Of a stretch of DNA of 64,000 nucleotides, positions 54,891 through 64,000 are shown piece by piece. Source of the stretch: Viola odorata (lineage: Eukaryota; Streptophyta; Magnoliopsida; Malpighiales; Violaceae). Location: contig OY829537.1 in NCBI GenBank assembly GCA_963691705.1, positions 37,885,514 through 37,949,513 of the forward strand, given 5' to 3'. The notes beneath the pieces are model-generated. The model ran no database searches, was not told the origin of the DNA, and saw nothing but the letters and a program-made list of their open reading frames with translations. The position numbers and the translations under genes are program-made. Position 1 is the first letter of the stretch. Each line of letters begins with the position of its first letter.

Positions 54891-55880
54891 ATTTGGGCTA
54901 TTGAGTTTGTTCTATTGTGTGTTCATCTTGAGTTTTCTGTGCAGCAAAGAGAGTCCAGTTTCTGACCGAAACTTCACCATAAAAGTGTCAAACCTTTTTA
55001 TTTTGTTAGAGTCATTTCCGTTGATTGCTTAAGTCTAGGATCTCACCCTTCGTCCTAGTGTCGCTTGAGATCGGTTGGTGTTTTTGAGTTCCACTTTTCC
55101 AGCCCATAAGGATCAAAATCAGAAGAGTTTGGTATTGATGTTCATCCGGTGTTCATCCAAGAAATTCCAGAAAATTGAGTTGAGAGAGTGTTGAATCCAA
55201 AAACTTTACAATCCACCAAAGAAATTGTGTTTTCCCTTAAACAAGTCTATCACCCTCAACTAGCCATCAACATCCATCCCATGCATTTAATGCCCAAGAC
55301 AGGTCAACCGCTACTCTCTCCCACTTTCTTGAGAACCCTCACCAAAACATCTAGTCTACTTAGCCTATAACTGACAAAGTTGTCAGGGTATAAACTAGCA
55401 TCTAGCCTGTCACCCATACCTTTTACCCAGCTAAAGAAAGCCTAAAAGTGCCCCATAATTTTTTTTTATTAAACAATAGGAAGAAGGTTCAAGCATCAAA
55501 ACGCTGCCCACTTAGCTAGCTAGTAGGTAGACCTATATCCTAAATCACATCATCAAATGACCAAACTCCTTCTTGAGTCCTTTCTTCGTCATAATCGAGT
55601 CTGTCTCCCCTCGATAACCTCTAGATAACTCTTTTCCTTCCATCTTCCCTTTCCGGTTTGAAAATTTGTGAACATTGGTGAAGGTAGTTGCAAACATAAT
55701 GTGAGTTGAACCACAAGGTTGGTTGCGGTAAGCAATTATCAGTTGCAAGTAACTTGTGTAGATATTGAGAGTTTGTGTGAGGCTATCTTTTGTGAGTGAT
55801 TCAAACACGAGAGTTCAAACACATGAGGGAGAGATTATTTTACTAACGTTTGTGTAAGTATGTAGGTAGCAACCAACACC
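54891..55880 (+). other. Leader of element D
   Basis: The leader motif is at 55803-55830 and acceptor-like TATGTAG at 55859-55865, 15 bp before the gag ATG. No gene. Confidence 0.6.
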
Positions 55881-56750
55881 ATGTCCGACGTAGGTGTAGT
55901 AGGACAGAATTATGCCAAGTCTGATGATACCAAAAACTAACTGTTGGTTACGATGGATGCCCTGGAGCGAAGGCAAACTAAAGTGTTGAATATGCTCCAA
56001 AACTTTATGATGTCTCAAAGTAAGATAGCTGAAGCATTCGTTAACCCCTCCGTTCCTAGTAGGGTAGCCCTCAAGGTTTCCACGGAACCAAATAAGGATC
56101 AAGTAATGTGTGAAACCGAAGAAGAAGGCCATGACAGTGACGACAGTCCTGATGATCCCAAGTGGGTGGCCAACCGAGGCTTCCCACATGTTCTCACTAT
56201 AAGACCATGACGACAGGGTGCTTCCACAAGCCTTGTCATTTTCGATAGCCAAGCTCAAGCCATCTGGGATCGTTACCCTCAAGGCAATCCGAATCCCCAT
56301 TACCGGGACCCAGAAGTTCCCACCACTAGGCTATCATAAGGTCGTGGTCAGTATCATACTGGTGACCAAGTAATTATCGGTATACTGTTAACCTCTTACA
56401 GCCTATCGGTAACTACGGGAAGTTCAAGCAGACGAAACAATGAAGTTGTCCCCACTACCGGTAATCAAGTCCCGATACCCCACTACCATGTCCACACTAC
56501 CCCATACTAAGAGCGCAATTTTTATGAGGAAGTCTATGAAGAAGCTAACAATGATTTTGAGGGCCCAACTAGACACAACTAGGGTAGGAGTCAGCGAGGG
56601 CCAACGCCCCGATTTGAACGACAATAAGAAAATCGGGTTGACGATAATTTAAACAATATCAAAGTCCAAATCCCAACCTTTAAGGGTACCACCGACCCAT
56701 CCGAGTACCTCCATTGGGAAGGAAAGATTCAAAGGACATTTAATTGCCAT
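55881..56750 (+). pseudogene. Gag of element D (broken)
   Basis: M-S-D-V-G-V-V-G-Q-N-Y then TAA, a frame 55944-56210 with a coiled-coil-like L-E-R-R-Q-T-K-V-L-N-M-L-Q-N, an acidic stretch (D-S-D-D-S-P-D-D), and later the gag T-F-K-G-T-T-D-P block. Capsid core lost. Confidence 0.55.
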
Positions 56751-56958
56751 TAGTATTCCGATAGCCTACTTTAGCGAGAAACTAAATGGACCACAACTCA
56801 ATTACTCAACCTATGATTGTGAGCGATATGTTAGAGGCCGAATGTGATAAGAAAAGAGAGAACCTCTTCCACTCTCAATGTGAGGTAAATGGCAAAATTA
56901 TTTCAATGATTCTCGATAATAATGGTGTGGTAGATCCCGCAAGCCACATGTTGGTGAG

Positions 56959-57486
56959 TGATAACAATTGGAATGCTCCTGACGGCAACATTGGGGCTAC
57001 GACATCAATCCCGGACAAGTTTCTATACGCTTCCCTGAAATGCCAACCTATCGCCTGGGCCAGCGGAAAATTCCTAGGATGGTCGACTTCAGCGGGGGGG
57101 GATCTCACGCACCTTTATGCGCACGGTGTCATCCCATCCTAGGGGACCAAGGAGGATATCGCTCCCGATAGACCCTACATGATTATCGCCCCAATGACAG
57201 AACTGATATCGCCCGAAGCGATGGTTACAAACGTTGCCTACCCCTATCGCTATAAGGTATCGCCATCTTAAGCCTATAAATACCCCCACGAATTCCAAAC
57301 AGAAGGTAAGATCGAGATCATCTTGGAGAACCTCTACCATTCTGAAAACTCGAACTGACTTAAGCATCGGAGTGTCTACGCCGGAGTCCCCCTCCGGCGC
57401 TTTGCAGGTACCTCCGACGCCGATCGCTTCCCATCCGACTAGCTGCAGCAGCCGTTTCAGACCAGAAGAGATCTCAGATCTTATCA
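56959..57486 (+). repeat. 5' LTR of the Tat-like element
   Basis: Starts TGATAACAATTGG and ends CTTATCA (TGATAA/TTATCA symmetry). TATA box TATAAATA at 57275-57282. The left edge is inferred from this symmetry and from the break in element D protease. Confidence 0.65.
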
Positions 57487-57488
57487 AA

Positions 57489-57507
57489 TGGTGCTTTCAT
57501 TGAGAGC
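57489..57507 (+). other. Primer binding site of the Tat-like element
   Basis: TGGTGCTTTCATTGAGAGC, two bases after the LTR, is the site form I recall from many plant Tat-like elements and differs from the Met-type sites of the other elements here. Confidence 0.65.
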
Positions 57508-57571
57508 TTTGGTGTATTAAGTGAGCGTCCTTAATAGCCAAGCTCCGTTTAGTTGGGAGATCGGAACGGTT

Positions 57572-60500
57572 ATGACAGCCAGATCGGAGCCAGACCGGTC
57601 TACATTTTCTAATATTCCTTTCTCAACTCGCAGGCGGTTATTTCCTTTTGCTACTGCTGACCTCTCTATGACGACGCAATCGACTATCTCGGGACCTCTG
57701 GACCTCTCGGTCGGGATCGCCGGAGGATCTATCTCCTCACAGACGGTCATTTCTTCATCACAGACGGTGGGATCTGATCTTTATACTCCTCTTTTGGAAG
57801 GATCTGTGCTTAACAATGAAAATCCCTTTGCTATGGAAATAGCGGCCCTTCGTTCCCGCTTGGAATATTTGACTGAAATGGCCACTAGAGTCACGCCTGG
57901 TGCTTCTGGATCTAGCGTTCCTCCTCGTGTCATGTTCACACCATCTATTGTTGCTGATCAACCTCTGCCCCCGTTGTTTCCAGAGAACCCCCAAGTGCCT
58001 TTATCCGCAGGAAATCCCCCGGTTGGTCATGTACAGCTCACTCAAGGAGGAGTAGAGGCTTATGTACCACAAATGCCGCAAAGACTTCTTCTGCAGGAAG
58101 ACAGGCAGCTTGAGGCGTTGAGGAACCGTTGGGCCGGACGGAGGGAAGGAACAAACAGGAGTTTATCTCCCGTATACAGTGAAAGATCCAGTAGCAGAAG
58201 ATATCGAAGTCGTTCTCCCAGGAGTCGCAGTCGGTCTCCCAGGCGACATCATATACCTGAACCAAGGGAAGGAGGGCGACAAGGAGACATATCTCCCCCA
58301 CGTCACGCGCGTGAGATTCTTGATGATACCTCAGGTCACCCTTTCAGTCGTCGTGTAAGACGTCACAGGGTCAGTAGGCGAGTGAAGCTTCCCGCTGATA
58401 CTTATGATGGTACTAAAGATCCTATTTCGCACATCAACAAAGTGAAGGATTTCGTCCACTTTCAAACCCACAGTGATGCGGCTTTATGTCAGATATTTGT
58501 TATGACCTTATCGGGAGTTGCTCGTCTTTGGTTTGAAGGTCTTCCTGGCGGATCCATTAGTAATTTCGCACAGTTGGAATCCAAATTTCGGAGCAGATTT
58601 AGTACAGCAATTCCAATTCGGAAATCTGCCGCAGCGTTATTTGACATACAGCGGAAGCCCCAAGAGACATTGAAAGAATTTCTCAGCCGATTCGATCTGG
58701 AAATGTCATTAACGCCGGGCGTTACCGTTGATTTCGCCATAGAAGCTCTGAAAAGAAACTGCCATTATGGAAAATTGAAAGATGCATTGATGGTGGATGC
58801 TCCAATATCCTTGGACGCACTAAGACTTAAAGCCCATAATTATGCGAAAATGGAAGAAGAAGAAAATAGAAATAGAACATTTAATATGCCGCCTGGGGCC
58901 CCTCACATCCCTGCCGCTCCCGCAAATCCTCTGGTTGACGATCATTACACTGATGATTACGCTCGACGGAAAGATTACATCCCAAAGACCTACGATAAGC
59001 AAAAAGGAAATTCCTCGAAAGGAAAACAAGGTAGTTCCCCTCATCAGCGTCAAGGGAACGCTAACAAAAATCGGGCGTATGATCCGAATTTTCCCTCCTT
59101 GAATGTACCAAGAGCGGAGATCTTGGCGATAGCGGAACAACGAGATCTTCCTATCCGTTATCCTGCACCCACGAAACCTGGAGTGCTTTTAGGCAGAAGA
59201 GAAAACGCTTACTGTAAATTCCATAAAGCCAGAGGACATTCCACAGAGGCTTGCAGAGAATTAAAGTGGGCGATAGAACGCTTGGTGGAGGAAGGATATC
59301 TGGGAGAATTTGCGACTCAAGTAAGGGAAGATGCCCGAAACAATCCGATAAGAAGAGCGGCAGACGAACGACCAAGGCCCCCTCCAGTCCCACAGCCGGA
59401 TAACGCTCCCAAAGGAAAGGGTGGGGAAACCTTCGCGATAGATGGCGACGACATCCCCATAATCAATATCATAGCGGGAGGGATCCCCTACGCAGATGAA
59501 TCAGAACAGTCGATAGTTGCGAAAGGGGAAAAGCGCGCGCGAGACGGCATGACAAAGAAAGGTGGAGCGATAGACATACTTGATCGCATGATCTTATCCT
59601 TTTCAGAAGAGGATGAAAAAGGCGTTATCTATCCCCATAATGACGCCTTGGTAGTCACACCTATCATCGCCAGTCATGGTATAAGAAGGACTCTTGTGGA
59701 CAACGGGAGTGCCGTGAACCTTTTTTCGCTGGAAGCTTACAACCTCATGAAACGCCCCCACGATGAGTTAACGCCTAGTAAGAGACCCATAGTCGGAGTG
59801 GATGGGACCCCTATCCCTGTTACGGGAGTAATCACCTTACCCGTATACTTCCGAGAAGACACTTACAAACGGTCAGAGAATTTGCTGTTCCTTGTTGTGG
59901 ATCTGAATCTGCCCTATAACGTCATACTCGGACGGCCTTTCCTCAATCGCTTCGGAGCGGCAATATCACAAAAACATCTAAAGATGAAATACCCCTCCTG
60001 GGATGGGGTGGTATCGATAAAAGGTGATCAGAAACTGGCGGCAGAATGCTATTCGCTCATGACTCAGACGAGCTGCGATAGATGCGTGTGTATAGCGGCA
60101 GACCCCTACGAGCAGGGTGATGAAAAGCGCGCTCAACCCCTTGACAAGATGGTACCCGTATCAGTGATAGGCAAAGAGGGAGCCAGCTTCCTGGTCAGCG
60201 ATAAGCTCAGCCCAGCGGAAAATCTTCAACTGGCACGGCTGCTGAACAAATGTCAAGGAAATTTCGCATGGAAGCCCGCCGATATGCCAGGTATATCACG
60301 AGAAATAGCCGAGCACAGGCTTAACGTTGACCCTAACGCCAAGTCAGTTCAGCAAAAACGACGGGCGTTCTCCACCAAAAAAGCGTCGGCTGTGGAAAAG
60401 GAGGTTGTGAAGCTCCTTGACGCGGGTTTCATTCGCGAAGTACAGTATCCCACTTGGTTAGCCAACCCGGTTCTTGTTCCTAAACCCAATGGAGACTGGC

Positions 60501-63442
60501 GTATGTGCATTGACTTCACCGATTTGAACGATGCTTGTCCTAAGGATTGCTACCCGCTTCCTCGCATAGATCAGTTGGTTGATCAAACCGCTGGGTACGC
60601 ATATCTAAGCTCATTGGACGCCAATTCCGGATATCATCAAATCCCTATGGCCCTAGAGGATGAGGAGAAGACCGCCTTCCTTACTCCTAAAGCCACGTAT
60701 TGTTACACAGCGATGCCATTTGGACTAAAGAACGCGGGGGCCACGTTTCAGCGAATGGCAAATAAGATTTTTGAGGAACAAATAGGGAGAAATGTGGAAG
60801 CATATGTTGACGACATACTGGTGAAGAGTGCGAATTTTCATGATCACCTGCAGGATCTAAAGGAAGTTTTTGATGTGATGAAAAGGTATCGCATGAAGCT
60901 AAACCCCCGGAAGTGCATGTTTGCATTCCAGACGGGTAAGTTCTTGGGCTACGTAGTTAGCCAGAAAGGTATCCAGCCTAATCCTTCCAAGGTTAAAGCT
61001 ATACATGATATGATATCGCCGAGAACCGTTAAGGAAGTGCAAAGGCTAACGGGGCGCGTTATCGCTCTGGGACGATTCGTCTCCAAGCAAGGAGAAAAGT
61101 GCCTCCCTTTTTTCAAAGTCATACGACGGAAAGCCACGTTCGGGTGGACCCCAGAATGTGAGCAAGCATTTGTGGACTTAAAGGACTATTTATCATCTGA
61201 TTTATTATTGACAAGGCCCGAGTCCGGCGATACCCTGTACTTGTACTTGGGCACGGCGGACGAAGTGGTCAGCGTCGTCCTTGTTCGTGACGATAACCAC
61301 ACTCATCGCCCAGTTTACTTCGTGAGTCATGTCTTAAAGGACGCGGAACTGCGATATGCTCGTATTGAGAAAATAGCGTTCGCCCTTATACAAGCCGCCC
61401 GCAAGATGGACCGATACTTCCAGTCTTATCCTATCGTTGTACTTACAGACCAACCCTTGAAGAGGATATTTCGAAAGCCTGAATCTTCAGGAAGAATGCT
61501 GATCTGGGCCCTACAACTCGAACAATATGGTTTGAGGTACCAGTCCCGGTCATCCGTAAAGGCTCAGGTCCTTGCTGATTTTATAGCGGAGTGTACTTTC
61601 ACAGAGGACCCTTTGAGTGGTGTACCTGAAGCGGAATGGAACGATATGGATCTCCCATTCCCAGAAACATATACGGATCTTTGGATCGTTCATGTGGACG
61701 GAGCCAAAAACCAAGAACTGGCGTGGGCCGGAGTCTTCATAAACGGGCCGCACGATATGCATATACGGTATGCTATTCGAATCTTGCAGCTTTTGTCCAA
61801 TAACGCAGCCGAATATGAGGCGTTGCTAGCTGGACTCAGAATAGGAAGAGAGTTTTCTTCAAAGGGAAGGCGCGATACCGGCCAAACAGGAGATCTGCGT
61901 CTAAAAATTTGTGGAGACTCCAAACTGATAATTGACCAGGTCTCAGGACACTCTCAGGCTCGAGAACCTATTATGGTGCAATACCTCTCTAAGGTAACGC
62001 GAGAACTAGTGGAAATAAAGAAAGAGGGCATGCAAGTCAGCTTCGAGCACGTTCCCCGAGAGGAAAATGCTGAAGCCGATTACCTTGCCAAGCTGGCCGC
62101 GAATCCTGAAGCATCTATACCTAAAGATGTGTATTATCGTGAGCTATCGGTGCTGTCCTTCATGGAGGAACAAGCCTCTTCGTGTGTGAATGAGCTCGAG
62201 AATGATTGGCGGATTCCGGTAATAAAATACCTGATGCACGAAGAGCTGCCCGACGGTAACGCTGAAAAGATGAAAGTGCTAAGACAGGCTGCTCGTTGCA
62301 CGTACTATAACGGGGATCTAATTCGAAGATATTTTTCTCACCCCGCCGCCAAATGTATAACCGAACAAGAGGGCCTTCACACCTTACGCGAAATCCACGA
62401 AGGGATATGCGGAATGCACGCGTCAGGTGGCACCATGGCGGCACAAGTTTTCAGATCAGGATTCTACTGGCCCGCCATACGAAGGGATTGCCACGATTAT
62501 GTACAAGCTTGCCCCAAATGTCAGGAATTTGCTAGAATTCCTCGACGTCCAGCCACGGAAATATCGGAAATCATCGCCCCTTGTCCTTTTGCCAAATGGG
62601 GGATTGACATCCTGGGTCCATTTCCAAAGGCAAGGTCCCAACTGAAATTTGTGATAGTGGCTGTGGACTATTTTACGAAGTGGGCGGAAGCTGAAGCGGT
62701 TGCCACAATCACGGCAGAAAAAACATGGCGTTTTTTCAAACATCAAGTTATCATGAGATTCGGGGTGCCTCGTATCCTTGTCAGCGATAACGGGACCCAG
62801 TTCACCAGCCAATTCTTCAAAGACCAATGCTCAGAATTCGGGATTGAGCAGAGATTCTCTTCCGTGGCTCACCCACAAACCAACGGACAGGCAGAGGTAA
62901 CTAATAGGAGCATCCTCAGCGGTATTAAGAAAAACATAGAGGGGTCTAAGAAGAAGTGGGCTGATGAATTGCCATACGTGATGTGGGCATACCGCATGAC
63001 CGTAAAAGTTAGCACTGGAGAAACGCCTTTCGCGTTGGCTTTTGGAACTGAAGCCGTTACGCCAGTGGAAATTGGGGCCATGAGCCTACGGGTGGCTCAC
63101 TTTCGTGAGGAACGGAACGAGGAACGGTTACGTGCTAACCTGGATGCGTTACCAGAGGTTCGAGAAGAAGCCCTACTGAAAACGCAACACTACAAAAGAA
63201 AAATGGCCCGTTATCATAACAGGCAGGTCAAAGAGCGATTGTTGAAAAACGGTGATCTGGTGCTCCGAGACAGGCGAGCAACCAGACAACGTATGGGAAA
63301 GCTTAGTCCTAACTGGGAAGGACCGTATCGTGTAACCCACGTTGTCGGAAGAGGGGCTTATCGCCTGGAGACACTTGACGGTACGCCCTTATCCAACTCC
63401 TGGAATATCGCTCGTTTGAAGTTATATTATCCTAAAGTTTAA
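57572..63442 (+). CDS. Intact Tat-like gag-pol polyprotein (1956 codons)
   Basis: I start at ATG 57572; the open frame reaches 17 codons further but only to a GTG. Order: Arg/Ser-rich N-terminus (R-S-R-S-P-R near 230); gag about 270-420 (L-W-F-E-G-L-P); protease with D-N-G-S near 707 and L-G-R-P-F; RT from about 930 with Y-V-D-D near 1078; RNase H about 1215-1340; a second RNase H with V-D-G-A-K near 1374, A-A-E-Y-E-A-L, and C-G-D-S-K; integrase with H..H and C-P-K-C, D in G-I-D-I-L-G, D in V-S-D-N-G-T-Q-F, E in Q-A-E-V-T-N-R. No stop or frameshift occurs. I see no CCHC knuckle, only C-K-F-H..H in gag. First RNase H lacks the usual opening Asp (L-Y-L-G-T-A), common in this branch. Confidence 0.9.
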   Translation: MTARSEPDRSTFSNIPFSTRRRLFPFATADLSMTTQSTISGPLDLSVGIAGGSISSQTVISSSQTVGSDLYTPLLEGSVLNNENPFAMEIAALRSRLEYLTEMATRVTPGASGSSVPPRVMFTPSIVADQPLPPLFPENPQVPLSAGNPPVGHVQLTQGGVEAYVPQMPQRLLLQEDRQLEALRNRWAGRREGTNRSLSPVYSERSSSRRYRSRSPRSRSRSPRRHHIPEPREGGRQGDISPPRHAREILDDTSGHPFSRRVRRHRVSRRVKLPADTYDGTKDPISHINKVKDFVHFQTHSDAALCQIFVMTLSGVARLWFEGLPGGSISNFAQLESKFRSRFSTAIPIRKSAAALFDIQRKPQETLKEFLSRFDLEMSLTPGVTVDFAIEALKRNCHYGKLKDALMVDAPISLDALRLKAHNYAKMEEEENRNRTFNMPPGAPHIPAAPANPLVDDHYTDDYARRKDYIPKTYDKQKGNSSKGKQGSSPHQRQGNANKNRAYDPNFPSLNVPRAEILAIAEQRDLPIRYPAPTKPGVLLGRRENAYCKFHKARGHSTEACRELKWAIERLVEEGYLGEFATQVREDARNNPIRRAADERPRPPPVPQPDNAPKGKGGETFAIDGDDIPIINIIAGGIPYADESEQSIVAKGEKRARDGMTKKGGAIDILDRMILSFSEEDEKGVIYPHNDALVVTPIIASHGIRRTLVDNGSAVNLFSLEAYNLMKRPHDELTPSKRPIVGVDGTPIPVTGVITLPVYFREDTYKRSENLLFLVVDLNLPYNVILGRPFLNRFGAAISQKHLKMKYPSWDGVVSIKGDQKLAAECYSLMTQTSCDRCVCIAADPYEQGDEKRAQPLDKMVPVSVIGKEGASFLVSDKLSPAENLQLARLLNKCQGNFAWKPADMPGISREIAEHRLNVDPNAKSVQQKRRAFSTKKASAVEKEVVKLLDAGFIREVQYPTWLANPVLVPKPNGDWRMCIDFTDLNDACPKDCYPLPRIDQLVDQTAGYAYLSSLDANSGYHQIPMALEDEEKTAFLTPKATYCYTAMPFGLKNAGATFQRMANKIFEEQIGRNVEAYVDDILVKSANFHDHLQDLKEVFDVMKRYRMKLNPRKCMFAFQTGKFLGYVVSQKGIQPNPSKVKAIHDMISPRTVKEVQRLTGRVIALGRFVSKQGEKCLPFFKVIRRKATFGWTPECEQAFVDLKDYLSSDLLLTRPESGDTLYLYLGTADEVVSVVLVRDDNHTHRPVYFVSHVLKDAELRYARIEKIAFALIQAARKMDRYFQSYPIVVLTDQPLKRIFRKPESSGRMLIWALQLEQYGLRYQSRSSVKAQVLADFIAECTFTEDPLSGVPEAEWNDMDLPFPETYTDLWIVHVDGAKNQELAWAGVFINGPHDMHIRYAIRILQLLSNNAAEYEALLAGLRIGREFSSKGRRDTGQTGDLRLKICGDSKLIIDQVSGHSQAREPIMVQYLSKVTRELVEIKKEGMQVSFEHVPREENAEADYLAKLAANPEASIPKDVYYRELSVLSFMEEQASSCVNELENDWRIPVIKYLMHEELPDGNAEKMKVLRQAARCTYYNGDLIRRYFSHPAAKCITEQEGLHTLREIHEGICGMHASGGTMAAQVFRSGFYWPAIRRDCHDYVQACPKCQEFARIPRRPATEISEIIAPCPFAKWGIDILGPFPKARSQLKFVIVAVDYFTKWAEAEAVATITAEKTWRFFKHQVIMRFGVPRILVSDNGTQFTSQFFKDQCSEFGIEQRFSSVAHPQTNGQAEVTNRSILSGIKKNIEGSKKKWADELPYVMWAYRMTVKVSTGETPFALAFGTEAVTPVEIGAMSLRVAHFREERNEERLRANLDALPEVREEALLKTQHYKRKMARYHNRQVKERLLKNGDLVLRDRRATRQRMGKLSPNWEGPYRVTHVVGRGAYRLETLDGTPLSNSWNIARLKLYYPKV

Positions 63443-64000
63443 TTTTATCTGCACTATTTGGATTATAACGACCCTAACCGTGGCTAACGCTCAATGGGAG
63501 AGTTTTCGTGGGTTTGTGGTTGCTTTTGTGCAGGTAAAAAGGGGGGTACCCTAGGAGTGAAAAGTCCTATCCTTGTGATGGTCGGTCTTGATCAGATGGC
63601 CCACTAAGTGAGGGCACGACCCTAGTGTATCCTTGATTAGCATCGGATTGAAAGATCCTTGACGCCCCCGGGGGTGAAAAGTCCTATCCTTGTGATGACC
63701 GATCTTGATCAGATGGCTCACTAAGTGAGGGCACTGCCCGGTATCTTTTGGAGTGAAAAGTTCTTTAATGATAACCGATCTCGTGGAGACGGTACATCAA
63801 GACAAGACACGCCCCAAAGAGTTAGAAACTCTGTTTAGAAACAAGAATCCTATCTTAACGGTCGGGCTGGTGCAGCTAAACCATTAAGTAAGGACACGGT
63901 TCTAAACGAGAGGACAACGCCTATAAAAGTGAAAAATCCCTAGCCTTGTGATAGCCGTCCCGATCCGACAGCTCACGAGATGAGGCACTTAGAAAGGCCG
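63443..64000 (+). repeat. 3' region of the Tat-like element with tandem repeats
   Basis: Units starting (G/A)GTGAAAAGTCC and continuing TGATC(A)GATGGC(T/C)CACTAAGTGAGG recur near 63554, 63671 (close copies, about 117 bp apart) and, more degenerate, near 63751, 63835 and 63927. Tandem repeats after pol are known in Tat-type elements. No open frame. Confidence 0.7.

Larger units (their letters stand above)
53930..56958 (+). mobile_element. Chromovirus-type element D (scrambled internal region)
   Basis: LTR 53930-54876, primer site 54879-54890, leader to 55880, gag from 55881. After a gag piece (about 56665-56745: I-P-T-F-K-G-T-T-D-P-S-E-Y-L) comes a short RNase H piece (A-Y-F-S-E-K-L-N-G, 56765-56830), then a protease piece (E-N-L-F-H-S-Q-C-E-V-N-G-K, 56856-56950). 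The Tat-like element begins at 56959. The order is not the normal one, so the copy is rearranged. Confidence 0.65.
56959..64000 (+). mobile_element. Tat-lineage Ty3/gypsy element, intact gag-pol, continues past window
   Basis: 5' LTR 56959-57486, primer site 57489-57507, gag-pol 57572-63442, then a 3' region with tandem repeats to the window end. The second RNase H between RT/RNase H and integrase marks the Tat branch. The 3' LTR is outside. It is inserted in the protease piece of element D. Confidence 0.85.

Noticed and set aside
57517..57750. Minus-strand frames opposite the Tat-like polyprotein
   Set aside because: All are shadows of the intact plus-strand gag-pol frame.

Overview
This window looks like gene-poor, repeat-dominated DNA from a flowering plant, most likely a eudicot. 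The reasons are split host exons with GT-AG introns, plant lineages of LTR retrotransposon (chromovirus/CRM-like, Athila-like and Tat-like Ty3/gypsy, plus a Ty1/copia scrap), a plant L1-type LINE, and DNA-transposon footprints typical of plants (8-bp hAT, 3-bp TAA Harbinger and 9-bp Mutator target duplications). I cannot name the species.

Only one apparently intact host gene is visible. It is a 2-oxoglutarate/Fe(II)-dependent dioxygenase on the minus strand, in four exons between 14476 and 26174. The exons join in frame to 363 codons and keep every catalytic residue. Its second intron is about 8.8 kb and holds a hAT-like element, a Harbinger-like element carrying a piece of a glutamate-receptor-like gene with its intron, a copia fragment and a deleted LTR retrotransposon. 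A perfect 218-bp tandem duplication covers the end of exon 3 and its splice donor.

Layout. 1-2457: 3' part of a deleted chromovirus-type element (A). 2865-3689: an old LTR on the minus strand. 4787-13133: a complete but inactivated chromovirus-type element (F) with two LTRs. 13734-14200: remnant of a plant mobile-domain-like protein. 14476-26174: the dioxygenase gene. 26637-37520: a dead LINE, split by a young non-autonomous LTR element (M, minus strand, 31785-37009, TSD ATCCC). 37529-40490: LTR remnant and Athila-like gag/protease on the plus strand. 40590-44510: truncated chromovirus (E) interrupted by a Mutator-like element (41434-42850). 44511-51429: an Athila-like element on the minus strand, itself hit by a solo LTR (45734-46617) and an LTR fragment. 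51430-53929, 53930-56958 and 56959-64000: three LTR elements (C, D, Tat) stacked one inside the next. The innermost, Tat-like, has an uninterrupted gag-pol frame of 1956 codons.

The retroelements do not cooperate as a pathway, but the chromovirus-type group shares several features: a methionine-initiator-like primer site (TGGTAGCAGAGC), a conserved leader motif followed by a splice-acceptor-like site just before the gag ATG, and a polyprotein tail that runs into the 3' LTR with a G-P-x-T-R-S-x-A motif. All identities come from reading the sequence by eye; no database search was run.
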